This document shows positions 49,561 to 61,629 of a DNA stretch of 64,000 nucleotides, in pieces; within the stretch, counting starts at the first letter, position 1; each line of letters begins with the position of its first letter. This stretch comes from Isoetes taiwanensis (Eukaryota; Streptophyta; Lycopodiopsida; Isoetales; Isoetaceae). Both the position numbers and the translations under genes were made by a program. The stretch spans positions 4,521,594 to 4,585,593 of the forward strand of contig JAJEKV010000065.1 in assembly GCA_021234155.1 (NCBI GenBank), written 5' to 3'. The notes beneath the pieces were generated by a model. That model saw only the letters and a program-made list of their open reading frames with translations, did not search any database and was not told where the DNA came from.

Positions 49561-50054
49561 TTGATTTTTATCATCCACTGAGACTAATCGGCCTATGGAA
49601 CCCAAACAAAGAATACAACAAGCGTACTATTGCTAGGATTAAAGACCCTGCCCCGAAGCAATTTCGAGGCAAAAACCCTGGCAGTAGAGATTGTACAATG
49701 GTACATTATGATGCATGTTGGTGTAGCATTTGAGGACATAACTGAGTGCATATGTTGTCCTGAAGATAAGATCTTAGTGAACCCACTGAAGCTGTGTCCA
49801 GCGGTGCATGCAGCTGCTGGTTAGGCAGGATCAACTCAGCATAGCTGGCATGGATGTGATCGAATACTGGACATTGATGTAGAGTGTGGCTTTTGTCTTC
49901 AATGGCGCCTTGTTGGCAACACAGATACAACCTCCCGAGCCCATCTGCCCGTCTCAATTCACAAGCGATGTCCACCTGTGCAAATTGAAGCTATCAATTT
50001 GCACTTTTTCAATGGCAAATGTGTACAAGGGTAGCGCTGTGGACACCGCATAAA

Positions 50055-51753
50055 TCAAGAGTTGACCTTGAGCTTGTTTGTAATGTGTCGTCTTAACATG
50101 TTCAAAAGGGCATCAGCATCCCAAAGCTTACTGAGGACGCAAACATCAAGGCACTGCCGTAGGTGATGGTGGTCCTCTTCAGTTTGACCTTGTATGCACC
50201 TATGCTCTTGTACATTCCATCTGGAGAACCACTGCTCACCTCTCTTTCCAACACACCTTGAGGTGCTGTGGCCTATGGCCACAGTATAAACTAGGTTGGG
50301 GTGACATTCAATGCCCATAACGACTATCTTCTTGGAGTAGATAATATGGCGGTCAAGTGCGGCCCGCTGAAGAGCCAAGAAACCTGTCTCTTGCAAAAGG
50401 ATCTGATATGGGACTGTGGATTTCACCCCGAGTGAGGCTTTTTGTACCTGCTCTAATTCATTCCATGTGGTCGGAATTATGATGGGGCTCCAGACTTCGA
50501 CCCTATATAAAAGAAGGTGTTCCATCAAAACCCTAAAAAAGTGTGGCAGATGGCGCCAGTCATACAACTCTGCTTTATAGCTATTATTCTGTATTGCATA
50601 GAGTGCCCTCTAACCCACTGTCACTCGTAATCGAACGGAAGTGTCCCAATATATGGTAATGGGGAACTCTATGCCCAGGTACTTGTAGATATATGCTACA
50701 TCCACACTTTGCTCCTAATAAATGAAGAAGAAAAGCATTGCCTGGCACGAAGACGAGACAAGCAAGACTTTAGTCTTGGCCAAATTGACCCTCATTCCAC
50801 TGGCCCGATAGAGAGTATGCAGAGCATGTAGGTGCTGCTACATGGCTTATGGGGTATGGGCTAAGAGGTTTACATCATCTGTATGAGCTGCCTAATGATC
50901 TAGTGCACAAGCTGAGCTCCATCACCTCCGTGATTGATAAGCCACCACCTCCAACAGACACCAATACTTCTGTTGACAGGTTATCCTGTCGTGTCAATCG
51001 GCCAGAACATGTCTCATAGATTCTGTGTACTGCATTTTGCAAGTCTTTAGGGACTCTCAGTTGTCTTAATCTTTCCCATAACTTTTCTTAAGGCACAATG
51101 TCCAAAGCCTTTGCAAAGTCGATAAAATAGCAATAGAGACCCTAGTGGCGGTTCCTGCTGTCCTCAACCAAGTGTGAATATATGGTTAATGGTAGAGTCC
51201 AGGGGCCTAAATCTTGACTGTAAGTGCTTGCACTTCTGTCTCCTCTGCCCACATTGTCAATTATTGTTCAGATGCTGGCCATCAACTTTGCAAAGAGTGG
51301 ACTGACTATGATTGTTCTGTTTTGAATGGGCTATGTTGAGTCTTCTATTTTATAGATGAGAACTACCCTGTTAGTAGTCCATTGATGGGAAAGTTATTCC
51401 TATAATGCCATGTTGAATAATGTGGTAAGGATGGACACTATTGGTGGTCCCCCTCCTCCCCCCCTCCCCCCATTTGAGTAGCTCTGCTTGCATGCCATCC
51501 AAGTCTTCCGCCTTGCCATTGGCGAGACCTGCATGCCCTGAGTGACATCCTCCTCTGTAATTTCTGAAGCCGGACCTCTTTGTAGAGATACCTCTGCTTG
51601 GACCCTGAGAGGATCATAGATCTGGTGCAAGTATTGTAACCATTGGTCGGGACTGAAATTTCCTATAGGTTGTAGAGGTTTGCTCAGCACCTTCCTCCAG
51701 AATGTCCTAGGATGTTTGTCCAGGAGGTAAAACATTTTTTTTTTGGAACTCAA
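50055..51753 (-). pseudogene. LINE B reverse transcriptase region
   Basis: Pre-core segment at 51753-51400, degraded palm at about 51350-50880 (remnants of KAFDxVPR-like and ADDVNLL-like motifs only in mixed frames) and a better preserved thumb at 50567-50055. Clearly non-functional. Confidence 0.7.
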
Positions 51754-52140
51754 GGCTGACTTTATATTTCATCTAGTCAAAATACATATTACAATACTCC
51801 ATTCAAAATAATACTCAAAAATATCATGGCTGAGTCTTTAAAAGGATGGCCAAAATAGTAGATAAACATGACTAAAGTCTAATTATATCTATTATAATGC
51901 ATAACAAGTTAAGGCTATGAACGCAATATAGTTTCAGATCAAAGTACTCAGAATAGTCATAGTTATCAGAGGTTGGTGCACCCATCAAGTCCTGCATAGT
52001 GAGATCTGCAATAGCATTTCTTCCATAGATATTTAGCATTAGATCCAAATTTTCTATAGTGAAGGTAGTGTATTCAATCAACAACAACATATATGCCTCC
52101 CTCCTCTGCTGGCAATGATGATACAACCTCATAAAGAAAG
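51737..52140 (-). mobile_element. Probable retro-insertion inside LINE B
   Basis: A T-run at 51737-51746 followed by GGAACTCAAGGCTGACTTTA interrupts LINE B between its endonuclease and RT segments. The start resembles the T-run plus GAAGTCAAGGATCTG at 34578. The 86-residue minus frame 51872-52132 is unassigned. The far edge and a target duplication could not be fixed. Confidence 0.4.
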
Positions 52141-52539
52141 GCTTAAGAATGCTAAATCTCTAGACATCAAGCTTAAAGGAAAGTATGGACCATTTCTTGT
52201 TTGAGTGTAATAGCCCTCTGATGCTCCACAGTGTATTTGGATTTCTTTTCTTTTATAAAAAGACCGCACTGTCTGATCGCAAGAGCGTGTAGAGCGGGTT
52301 CAGTGACTCATCGAAGCCAGCGCTTGAGCTCTCTACATTCAGCATCAAATCATTGATTACTGGAGATTCTGAAGGTTACAGTTCTAGGTTCTCTGTGGGT
52401 GACTTTTGCCAAAGCATCTCTCTGCAGTAGTCATAAGCGTTGTGACCAACCAATCAATCTGTTGATGTAGCATGGGGAGCTAAAGAATTTCCTTTAGGTC
52501 GGCTATTAGCATCTGGGCATAAGTCTCCGCACAGTCATA

Positions 52540-53520
52540 ATCTGGCCGCTCTGAGGCAAGCAGGGGTTGGATCGCATGTGGTCTGAGCAGACCGCCAGTC
52601 CACTTGGAGAAAAAGCAGTTGATGATGCGAGTCAGTCTTTTCATCTCTGTTGTCTGTGCCAACTCAGAGTTGGGTGATGAGATGCAGATCTTACGCAAAC
52701 ACCAGCATGTAATCCACGACGCTAAGGTCGCCTCCCTAATTTTCCTGCCTGCAGGTGTAGTTCGTGGATAGTGGCCATTGCACCAAACCATTCAGATGAC
52801 TAAGTCAAAGACGCTGCACATCTGAAGCAATTGTTGGCCATGTCATGTGACCTAGTGGGATCCATAGACTGATATCCACGACCAAGTAATCTCTGCAAGG
52901 CAGAGTTGTAGTACATCTTCTACCAATAGGTCAAACTTCATGAGCTGCTCTATTCTCCTGTGTGCATTGAAATCTCCTAGCAACATAATCTGGCCCAACT
53001 GTCTATACAGTTGTATATCATTATATATATTGGCATATGGATCTAGACTATTCACATCTGTATTGTAGCAGTAGAAGTTGGAATCTGCGTGTGAAAAGCT
53101 AGAAACAGGTTCACCACTGCGGCTCTGCAATCTTAAGTTGAGCATTAATTTGATTTTGATTTATATTTCCAATTTTTGAATTGATTATCTAAAATGAAAA
53201 AAGCAGTGTACTCAGTAATAAAGTACTCCCCAAAAGGGGTACACCCTAGCACGCTCTTACCCACGTAACGGTTGTGTCTGTCTATCTTCTGCAAAGAAAC
53301 TAATTTTGTCAAGCTTGTCCAGTAGTAGCAAACGACACCCCCATGTCCCCATTTGTATGTGCACTTATTGAACAATGAGTGGTGTTGATATCCTGGTAGG
53401 TCTAATATCCCGTGGCCAGTATATTCTCAGGTTTCCATAAGGAAGATGAAATCCATATCTGCAGCAATAAAGTTAAGACTATCTCCCTTCTGCCAAGGGA
53501 AGCCCCTGTTGTTCTGGAGA
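52540..53520 (-). pseudogene. LINE B endonuclease domain
   Basis: APE-type endonuclease motifs are spread over two frames: N-terminal DFIFLMET, GGVVCYYWTS, central LLGDFNAH and terminal DYMLVFA ... H-H-Q-LL, with stop codons and a 110-bp interruption at about 53150-53262 that ends in a MITE-like terminus. This domain nicks target DNA in LINE retrotransposition. Confidence 0.75.
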
Positions 53521-53835
53521 CCATATGCAAGCACTGTCCCGAACTGATGTTCGGGTCAGCAGCAAGCAAGGGGGACAACATCAAGACGTTGTGCAGAAGC
53601 AGAATATCAGAAATAATAGCATGAGAAACAACATCAGGAATAACAGAAACAACAATAGAGGGAACAACAGTAGCACCCCCAAAGGTGTCATGGCATGCAA
53701 TGGGCGAAGCGGGAGGAGTGGAAATAGCATGTTGAGCAGAAATAGCCGCGGCGAGAGCGGTAGTAGATGATTAGCTTCGACAATGGATTCAGCAGCAGCT
53801 CTGGAAACCCTAATAACAGTCCTGACAATAACATC

Positions 53836-54141
53836 TTAAGGAGTTTTAGCAGCTCTGTATAATGCATCCCTGATCTCAGCATTGGGTGGTCTGAATACTC
53901 GTGCTTTGCATTGGACCAGGGCCATTGGGTTTCCAGTGCAATTAATGGCTCCCACACGAGCTAGCTCTCTTCTACATTGCTCCTGTTGCTGGGGGATGAG
54001 GCAGTGACTAACATACATTGAGGTGCCCTTCAGTTTCAACCCTTGGTTCAATATAGTGTCTCTTACCAGAGTATTGACAACTGTTAAATTTGGGCGATGA
54101 ACACCATGATGGCTAAGCCCGAGCAATGTGTATGAGGGCAT
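53836..54141 (-). pseudogene. LINE B ORF1-like segment
   Basis: The 101-residue frame with LKGTSMYVSHCLIPQQQEQCRRELARVG resembles the part of LINE ORF1 proteins that precedes the C-terminal region (a G-x-x-hydrophobic-VS...L-x-P-x-Q pattern). Upstream frame 54448-54203 is polar and may be its N-terminus. RNA-binding role expected for the family; decayed here. Confidence 0.5.
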
Positions 54142-54698
54142 GAAACATCATGTGTGATAGGACATTGTGTGCAGTCGATCAACGAGGTGCTCCTCCTCGA
54201 TTTTAGGCAGGCCTTGAACCACCAGTGTCTCTTGCAACTATATTTCCGTTGCACGTTGAACCATGAGGCAATGTTCCATGTCCCGAGACATGTTGTTGGC
54301 TGCTTGCTGGGAGCTGCTTCCTAATTGTGCTAAGCCCATGGCTGCTCTTAATAGAGACTACCTTGTCGTGCAAATTCACGCACGCATTGTTGTAGCTGCT
54401 CATGAAATTTTGCGTGGTTTCCTTTGTCTTATTATGTGAGTGCGACATGCAGTCCTCGTACCTCCTAATCCTGCATGGTTGCCTTATGTTCCAATCCTCA
54501 AAGTTTGGAGGCCATCTCCGTTTCCTTAGCTGAGAAGTGCTCCTATATACTGTTGATCTTGCCTTGAAGGGCCTGGAGATGTTGGTGCTGCACTTGGTTG
54601 GCTGCTTGTAAGGTATTTTGGACTGTGGTTTGCCCTCTCTTCTGCTTCTGTGTAGAGTAGCGATAGAGTTACCTAAGTCTTCTGCTCGAAATCTTCTC

Positions 54699-54776
54699 GG
54701 TTTTGAGCTATAGTTTTTTTTTTTTTTTTTAAGAATTGTGTCATCAATATATTAAAAGAGTGGTTTTGAGCTATAG
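54699..54776 (-). mobile_element. 48-bp 5'-truncated retro-insertion with 15-bp TSD
   Basis: GGTTTTGAGCTATAG occurs at 54699-54713 and again at 54762-54776. Between them are 17 T and about 31 bp of unique sequence. A T-run at one border plus a perfect 15-bp target duplication is the signature of target-primed insertion of a LINE or SINE tail on the minus strand. It cut into the 5' part of LINE B and is therefore younger. Confidence 0.92.
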
Positions 54777-55218
54777 TATTCATTCTGGCGGATAGTGCTC
54801 TATCTTGCTATCCCTCAGAGTGTGTTAGTCTTAAAGAAATTGCTGAAAAGGAATGAAATATGGCGATACAACAATCTGAGACCCTGTTTTCTGAAGCTAT
54901 TCCATTTTTGACAACAAAAAAGAGAGGCACTCGTCCTTCTTCTTCTGGACTTCACAAACTTTTCACCTGATGAATTGGATATCCACTTAAATATCATGAG
55001 ACGCAGAGCGGTAGCTTATCTGACTCTGTAGGATCTACTCGATGCTCAATGAAGGACATGAAGTTATATAACCATTTTCTTTCAATTTAAAGTTTGATTC
55101 TTATTTCTAACATATACACAACACATTCAGAGACTTTTTACTAGAAAAGGTATGCCCTTCTTTTTGCATCAAGGACCAATATTATATTTCTAATCTTAAA
55201 TATTTGGTGACAATGTAG

Positions 55219-56458
55219 ATGAAGCGTCAAGTAGGCATCAAGCGATTTTTATCTAGAGATGTGGATATAGGACCCGTGCCATCTTCTTCAAATAGTCATA
55301 TGGAGGAATGTTCAAAGGAGGACAATGGCGATGGTATTTTCTTAGCAGTGGAGAATGGGGAGATGGATCTTCCTCCATCAACCTCTAGCCAAAATGAGGA
55401 AAACGAGAAAACAAGTAGCTCAAAATCGCCTAGGAGAAGAAAGAAAAGAAAGAGCGAGTACATTGTTGGCCGCACGTTCAAGAAAGAGTGGGCGTCTGAG
55501 TTTCCGGGTATTGAGTCAGTTGAGTATGATGGCGTTGAAAGTGTGAAGTGCAAAGTTTGCACTTGGGCTTTTCAGAGGGCGCATTTTATCCAATGCAAGT
55601 ATGATAATATTGTAAAGCATCACGAAAAGAAAAAGGTGATGAAAACGGATGAGAATGGTAAAAGTTATGAAGTGGTTGAGTTTTGTCCTGAAAATAAGCA
55701 TCAAAACAATTTACAAAAGTATGAAGCATTTAAAATGCATGCACGTCAGGTGGAAGAAAAATCAACGCCTCTACATTTGATGTTTTCTTAACAGGACAAG
55801 AAGGCTCCTTATTTGCAGGTTATACATTGCATGAGCCATCGCACTAATTTTTCATATAAGGTAATTTCGGATTTTTCCTATATTGCCAAGGTAGAGTTAC
55901 TGGTACAAAAGGCATTTATCCGCTTTCAAATCTTTAGCAGAGGGACTTACAGATGGCAAAAGAATATTGAAGAATGTTTCTACGAGGTGGATATCTTTGT
56001 ATGGTCCTGTCAAAATATTGTGTGAAGAGTATGCATCTTTGATTGCATGTGCAGACGTACGATGATGGAGCAACGGTAAACACTGCTACCGAACTTTACA
56101 ATCTTTTGGTAGATGGAGAAACTATTTTGACTTTGTTTGCATTGGAACCGCTGCTACATAAGCTTCATTATCTGATATCAATATCGCAAGATGGTAATAT
56201 CTTCATACCTGAGTATAATATTGCACGCAAATCAGTGCCATAAAGCATTTCCCATGTGGAGGAAATTAGTGCATATTGGATCTATTAAGAGCTTTCTAGC
56301 ATATAATGAAAGGGGAATACTATGTGCCCATGTGAGGGACAAGTACATGGAATTGACAATGAAGAAACCTCGTGGACGAGCCAATCGACATATCAAAACT
56401 GAGTTTCAGTACGAGGACTTTGGTTATAAGGGCAAAATCCTACTTATCTCACCGAGTT
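55219..56458 (+). pseudogene. hAT-like transposase / zinc-finger protein remnant
   Basis: The first frame (55219-55791, 190 residues) starts MKRQVGIKRFLSR, has an acidic Ser-rich stretch, a basic PRRRKKRK cluster and a BED-like zinc finger region (EWASEFPGIESV, VKCKVCTWAF, IVKHHEKKK). It then runs into a stop. Downstream frames continue a hAT-like core: VIHCMSHRTN (about 55820), VDGETILTLFALEPLLHKLH (about 56110) and GRANRHIKTEF (about 56375). The set resembles the hAT-related KIAA1586/ZNF862-type proteins common in plant and animal genomes. Frames shift at about 55795 and 56030. TIRs and target duplication not found. Confidence 0.65.
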
Positions 56459-56469
56459 AAGGCGGTCTG

Positions 56470-58360
56470 TGCCCTTAGTTTCTAAATTTGGACAAGTCTA
56501 AACATACATCAATGGCCAAACACTCATACAGTGCGCGAGAGGAGTAGCCAAGCTGACAAAGGCCATCCACCTGACACCAATCCTTTAGCAATGGATCGAT
56601 GAGGAAGAATGGATGGGTCATTTGTCCCATCTTCCCTTGGGACCGTCTTAGCTGCGGAAGCGTGAATAAATGTAAGCACATGACATCAAATGCAAACAAG
56701 GGTGACTCCACCATCGCATACATATATAAACATATCAACAATATTATCATCACAGGGGAGATCCTATCCAAGGCTCAGACTCCAGGGTATGGACTGACGG
56801 CTTGGGTCTCCAGAAGTCATTGCAGACAGAATTCATAAGAGTGGATTGGGCTGGCATAGGAACATGGCTATTGGGTAGTCCGCTTCATCTGCCCCTCCCG
56901 ATGTACACTTTGCATAGTAGGTTGAAGAGTCTAGGGACTGGACCATATCCTGCCGGGTGCGTAGCCAAAGGGGCTACTACTGGGTTTCATCTCCCCAGCC
57001 CCGATGAGGCAGGAGGGGGATCACCCCCTATAGAGGCATGCATGCCCATCACAGGCGGCTAGAGGGCCACTGCCCATCTTCGACTTGAACCTCATTGAAG
57101 GTGACGCATCACCCAAGAGGTGTCGAGCTCATGCCTTGCCCACACGCAGTTGCAAACCATTAAGCCTAGCCCGCTAAAGATCCCTGGTAGGCTTTACACA
57201 CCAGAGGGATCAGGCAGTGATGGGACAAGTCCCTCTTATTCCACCGGTCTAGCCCCGCCACTCACAACCAGGCGGGCTCTTGTACACAGGCCACATTAAT
57301 TGGGAATTAATGAGGTTATCTAGAATCATCTGCTGCTGAAGGTTTCAGGGCCTCTACCCCCCTTCCCACATACACCGGAGAGCATATAATGGAACATTAT
57401 CATCATAAAAGAACTGAGATACTGAATAATCTTTAATCTATCTACCTAACATGCATGGTTAGATTCATTCGTTAAGGCTGGTGATCTTAGGATCTATAAG
57501 GCTGCTAAGACTGATCTACCATACTATCCTAGCTCATTGCCAGGCTAAAAGTCGGCTTTGCACAACGGGATCACAGGTTACTTGATCCTTGGCTTGCTCC
57601 TGCTCCTCGAATCGCGTCCATGCCTTCATTCGGGCTGAATGCAGCGGCTTCTGGGAGAACTGTTGTGCAAAAGCGGCTTGGCAGCGCCTGGCAATACAGA
57701 CTAGCAGCTTGGCTTGGCCGAAATGGCCCAAGGAAGCCAAAATGTGAAAATGGAAAGGATTTAGGGTTTCCCCTTTTGTTCCTTTTACATGACCTTTTCG
57801 GTTAGAAGGGACCAATGGGGCTTTGCCATTTGGCAAAGGGGTTTAATTGCATATGTTTAATATACATGTGTGAGATACGAGGTTGCCCCCTAGGCGTAAC
57901 TCTTTAAGGCTCTCAACTACTTGTCATGTTGACATGTACGCGTGACGTGGCAGTATAATATACGTATTCAGACCGTATATTATGCTGGAACTACATAAAT
58001 GCCCATTTATATGTATTATTGATCGTAGGGTTAAATTACTTGGCCAATGGCTATGATGTTGTGACGTAGGCATGGGGGCATGCATGGGTCATCCATGTGC
58101 ATGAAAATTAGGGCAACCACGCCGTTGATTAGAAGGAAACAAGAATCTCATCTGTTGAAATGTCGTAAGAAGGTGCAATGAAGGTAACATTAATGAAGCA
58201 ATTAATGCATCGACTTTCTATGATGCTTCCTTTTCTTAACCGCCTTCAAATTGTCGTAAAGGGGTCGGATAAAGGTGGGACCCCCATTGGATTCCTCTCG
58301 TCGAGAGCTTTCAAGAAATAGTGGCATTGGCATTGTTCCGTCGCACTTGGAGCCAATGTG
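56470..58360. other. Non-coding, likely retroelement remnant
   Basis: 56640-57800 is GC-richer than its surroundings and has no long frame or recognisable domain. It could be LTR or untranslated region of an LTR element, but no paired copy, primer site or TG..CA borders could be confirmed. 57840-58360 shows nothing. Confidence 0.3.
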
Positions 58361-58369
58361 ATCGAAGTC

Positions 58370-59240
58370 TAAGGATCTTATTGGAATCTTAAAATTTTAG
58401 AGAATCTGGGATAATTTAATAGAATCTAGGGGAATCCTCATAGGATCTTAGAGAATCTAGAGGAGTCTTAAGAAAATCTTAGGGAATCTATGGGAATCTC
58501 AAGAGAATCATTTGGAATCTAGGGGAATCTTAAAGAATCTTCATAAAATGCTTGAGAATCTAAGAGAATCTTGACGGCGGGCTTGATGGAATCTTGGAGT
58601 ATCTAGAGAATATAAGGGAATTTAAGAATAGAATAGAATAGAATCGACATAAAATCTCGAAGAATCTAAGGGAATCTAGAGGAATCTAGCAGAATGTTTA
58701 TAAAATTCTTGAGAATGTAGGGATGGAACCTTAAGGGAATCTTTATAGAATCCAAGGGAATCTAAGAGAATCTACATAGAATCTTGAGAATCTAAGAGAA
58801 TTTAGGGGAATCTTAGTGGAATCTAAGAGAATCTCAAGGGAATGCTTGGGAATATAACGGAATCTTCGTAAAATGCTTGAGAATCTAAGGGAATTTAAGA
58901 GAATCTACATAGAATCTTGGAGGACCCAAGGGAATCTATAAGAATCTTTATAAAATTCTTGAAAATCTAGAGGAATCTTGATGGGGCCTTGAAGAATTTA
59001 GGGGAATCTTTACGAAATCCAAAGGAATCTAGGAGAATCTATATATATTCTTACAAAATCTAGAGGAAATTTGGAATAATCTTTGAGAATCTAGGGGAGT
59101 CTCAAGAGAATCTTAAGGAATCTAAGGGAATGTCAAGAGAATCAAGGGAATCTTCGTAACATCTTTGAGAATCTAGGGGAATTTTTCTTGAATCTTGAGA
59201 AATCTAAGAGGTTTTTATAGAATCTTCATTGGATGGCTCA
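58370..59240. repeat. AGAATCT-rich degenerate array, left block
   Basis: GAATCT recurs every 10-20 bp, usually as AGAATCTAGGGGAATCTT or AGAATCTTGATGGAATC variants. Strongly degenerate, no fixed period. The same family forms 61630-62740. Confidence 0.9.
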
Positions 59241-60926
59241 GAATTTGTATAGTTCCTCATAGTACAACCATTTATCTAATATTACTAATATTTATATCAT
59301 TATCCTTCTTATGTAATTTAGTTCGCTATTTTTGTTCACGTTCCTGAGCCGCAATTTAGAGAAGCTTGCAATCAACACGTATCCTTTTATTTAAGTCAGA
59401 TAATCTCAGCGATCTTTCAGTCAATAAGATAATCTCACACGTCCACGTGTCAAGTTAGAAAATCTCAGCGATGAAGAGCCGCAATTTAAGAGAACTTGAA
59501 AACAACACCCGCCATTGCATTCAAAATTCAAATCAGTGATATATCTGCTCTTCTAAGATTGGATTTGGTGTGCAGCGAACTAGACCCTTTGGATGATGTA
59601 ATCTCCTATTGCCAGATATATTAGACTTATTGAGACTTATTGGAATGCTGACTTATTAGATAACTACTCTGTTCGATTTGCAAATCTAGCCAATTAATGC
59701 TTTGGTTGCCTATTCTAGATTGATCGTCTTTGTTCTTCAAGTGGTTGGCATGTGGCCCCAATGCTATAGCAACGCTGCAAATCCTACAAATCCAGCCTCT
59801 GTTTAGTTCGGTCTTGTATAAATAGCATGAATTAGTAGCTCTAGATGTCAGCAATTTACTCCTAACAAGCCGGCAAAATTTGAAACGGTATGTTTACTCA
59901 ATCTTTATTCTGCGTCCGTTTATATTTGGAGGAATTGAAACTTTTGATCTGTCTGTCCAATTTATGGCTAAATACTGTAGCAATTGGCCCCAATACTTTG
60001 GAATACTAGCGAAAACACGGCTCTACTGATGGGCATTTTGCACCGCCTTTTGCGATTGTGGAATCACGAACCCATTTTCAGATTTCAAGCATGCCTGTAT
60101 TAAACTTCAATTCATGTCGTTCGTCGACAATCAACAAGAAAATGTGCTGCAGAGAAAGGGAAAATGTGATTCTTCATATGCTGCACCAGGCCCGAAAGAG
60201 CATAGACAAGTAGCTAAGCAGAAGAATAGGTGGGCTTCTTCATATCCCCTTTCGGCCCTCTCTTTTTTCCCATTTCTTCCCCAACTCCCTCCTTCTACGT
60301 CTTAAAAATCATTTCGAGCTAGAAAATAAATTTCGCCGCTATTTTTTACAGATTAAGGACATTGGTGGCACATCTGTGGTGCTATTCCTTACCTTTCCCT
60401 GCCCTTTCTGGCTCCAAGTAAATCTATTGAGTGAATGTGTGGGCAGCCCGCCTGTGTGTTGTGATATCGTTTGTGACATGCTCAGTAGATTGTGAAATGT
60501 GGCACACACGGTTCAACAAAAACAGAGGAATGACTGAAGAAAAACCCAGGGATCTCTCACCGCCATAGCTTGCAAAAATCTTGCATCCAAAGAAAAACAG
60601 AAATTATGCGGGCGCCGATTTTTCTAGATTGCATCACTGGGTCGCGCTACATGGGCTTCACCGACATTCATAGGTTTACCCAGCAGATTTTTTTGCTTAG
60701 ATGCTCCACAACTCCATAGTTTTCAATGGAGAGCATCCTAAAACCCTTTACCTATGTCGATTTCCCTGAGTCCATCGTCTGCAGTTTGAGATGGATGATT
60801 TTTTTTTTTTTGTGGTAATTTTGCTATGTCGTGTCTAGAACGAGAGCGGTAAATATCATTTGCCATCATGTTTAAACCAGCTTAAATCTCAGAAATTTCC
60901 TCGAGTCTATAACAAGTCTTATGTGT
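59241..60926. other. DNA between the AGAATCT blocks, no gene assigned
   Basis: Unique AT-rich DNA. TCTCAGCGAT and GAGCCGCAATTTA(A)GAGAA occur twice (about 59345-59470), a short duplication. No coding feature recognised. Confidence 0.35.
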
Positions 60927-61222
60927 AACCATGGTTTTAACACGATAATAGATAGTAGTTTTAACGTCACGCCACTAGGCAACATCCAACTGGACATGTG
61001 ACCACACACTACACTACATTGCTCGGTTGGGCCCTGCCCCCAACCACCTTACATTGCGTCTGTTGGGATTTGACCCCCAACAGTACCGAGTGTGATTCTG
61101 GACGGTCTCGAACTTGAGACCACATTGCTAAGGAACTAGTGTTTTACCACTAGACCAAACGCCCAGAATGAGGGACATATGTGATTTAAACATGACTCCA
61201 ACCATGGTTTTAACACGATAAT
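60927..61222 (-). mobile_element. tRNA-derived SINE with 23-bp flanking repeats
   Basis: A perfect 23-bp direct repeat at 60927-60949 and 61200-61222 (containing CCATGGTTTTAACACG) encloses 250 bp. On the minus strand this begins, after 32 bp, with a 71-nt tRNA-like head (61167-61097). The head ends pair TCTGGGC/GTCCAGA; it has an A-box TGGTCTAGTGGT and a B-box AGTTCGAGACC. A non-tRNA body follows. Box spacing and long duplications fit a Pol III SINE. The anticodon arm does not fold, so it is not a functional tRNA. Confidence 0.78.
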
Positions 61223-61629
61223 GAGACAGATATACTACGGAGGACCCCATCTGATATTTACGGGCACGGATACCATGCTCGAACAAAACCCATGTCCTCA
61301 ATTCCATCTATCATATGGTCACGAATCATGAGGCAACAACACGGATTCAAGTTTGCTAATCCTCAAATTCATAATGTTTTTAACACAAATTCTTCATTAT
61401 TAAGTCTTGGATTTCAATAACATCTTTCGCACCATTCCAAAGGTATACAAATCTGCCCTTACGGAAGTAAGTCCGAGAAGAGAAATGTTCGCCGCCGCGA
61501 TAAATTTCTTGTATATATAAACACACTTTGATGTGTGAGACACATCGGTTGCTCCTTTCCATCTGGGCCGTCGAATTTCAGGGGTTAAATTTCGGCCACA
61601 TATTTAGATGTGTGTATATGCATGGGCCT
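61223..61629. other. Spacer with dispersed repeat piece
   Basis: 61470-61520 (AGAGAAATGTTCGCCGCCGC ... AATTTCTTGTATATA) resembles 27310-27400, marking an unnamed dispersed repeat. Nothing else seen. Confidence 0.4.

Larger units (their letters stand above)
49565..54800 (-). mobile_element. LINE B, long decayed non-LTR retrotransposon
   Basis: Read on the minus strand the element keeps the full order. An ORF1-like protein is at about 54450-53836. The APE-type endonuclease runs 53520-52540 (DFIFLMET, GGVVCYYWTS, MLLGDFNAH near 52970, LSVVDYMLVFA and DSHHQLLFLQVDW). The linker and start of RT follow (NFSPDQWLQYLHQIYDP at about 51640), then a very degraded RT core (51400-50880), the thumb (50567-50400; LLLYRVEVWSP, VKSTVPYQILLQETG) and a zinc segment HTLHQCPVFDHIHASYAEL at about 49870. 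Its 3' 260 bp match LINE A. Stops and frameshifts are frequent, so it is inactive. It has been a landing site for later insertions at 51737, about 53150-53262 and 54714. Confidence 0.85.

Noticed and set aside
49180-49605. 141-residue minus frame with leucine-rich look (possible resistance-gene fragment)
   Set aside because: Overlaps LINE remains and a stretch resembling a LINE C-terminus; no NB-ARC or repeated LRR pattern.
53412-53770. Plus-strand Asn/Arg-rich frames
   Set aside because: Antisense to the LINE B endonuclease and ORF1 region; composition reflects the repeat-rich complement.
56640-57800. Possible LTR or rRNA-related block
   Set aside because: GC-richer but no TG..CA borders, paired copy, primer site or rRNA signature could be established.
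61097-61167. 71-nt tRNA-like sequence (minus)
   Set aside because: Acceptor ends pair and A/B boxes exist, but the anticodon arm does not fold and it lies inside flanking direct repeats; treated as a SINE head, not a tRNA gene.
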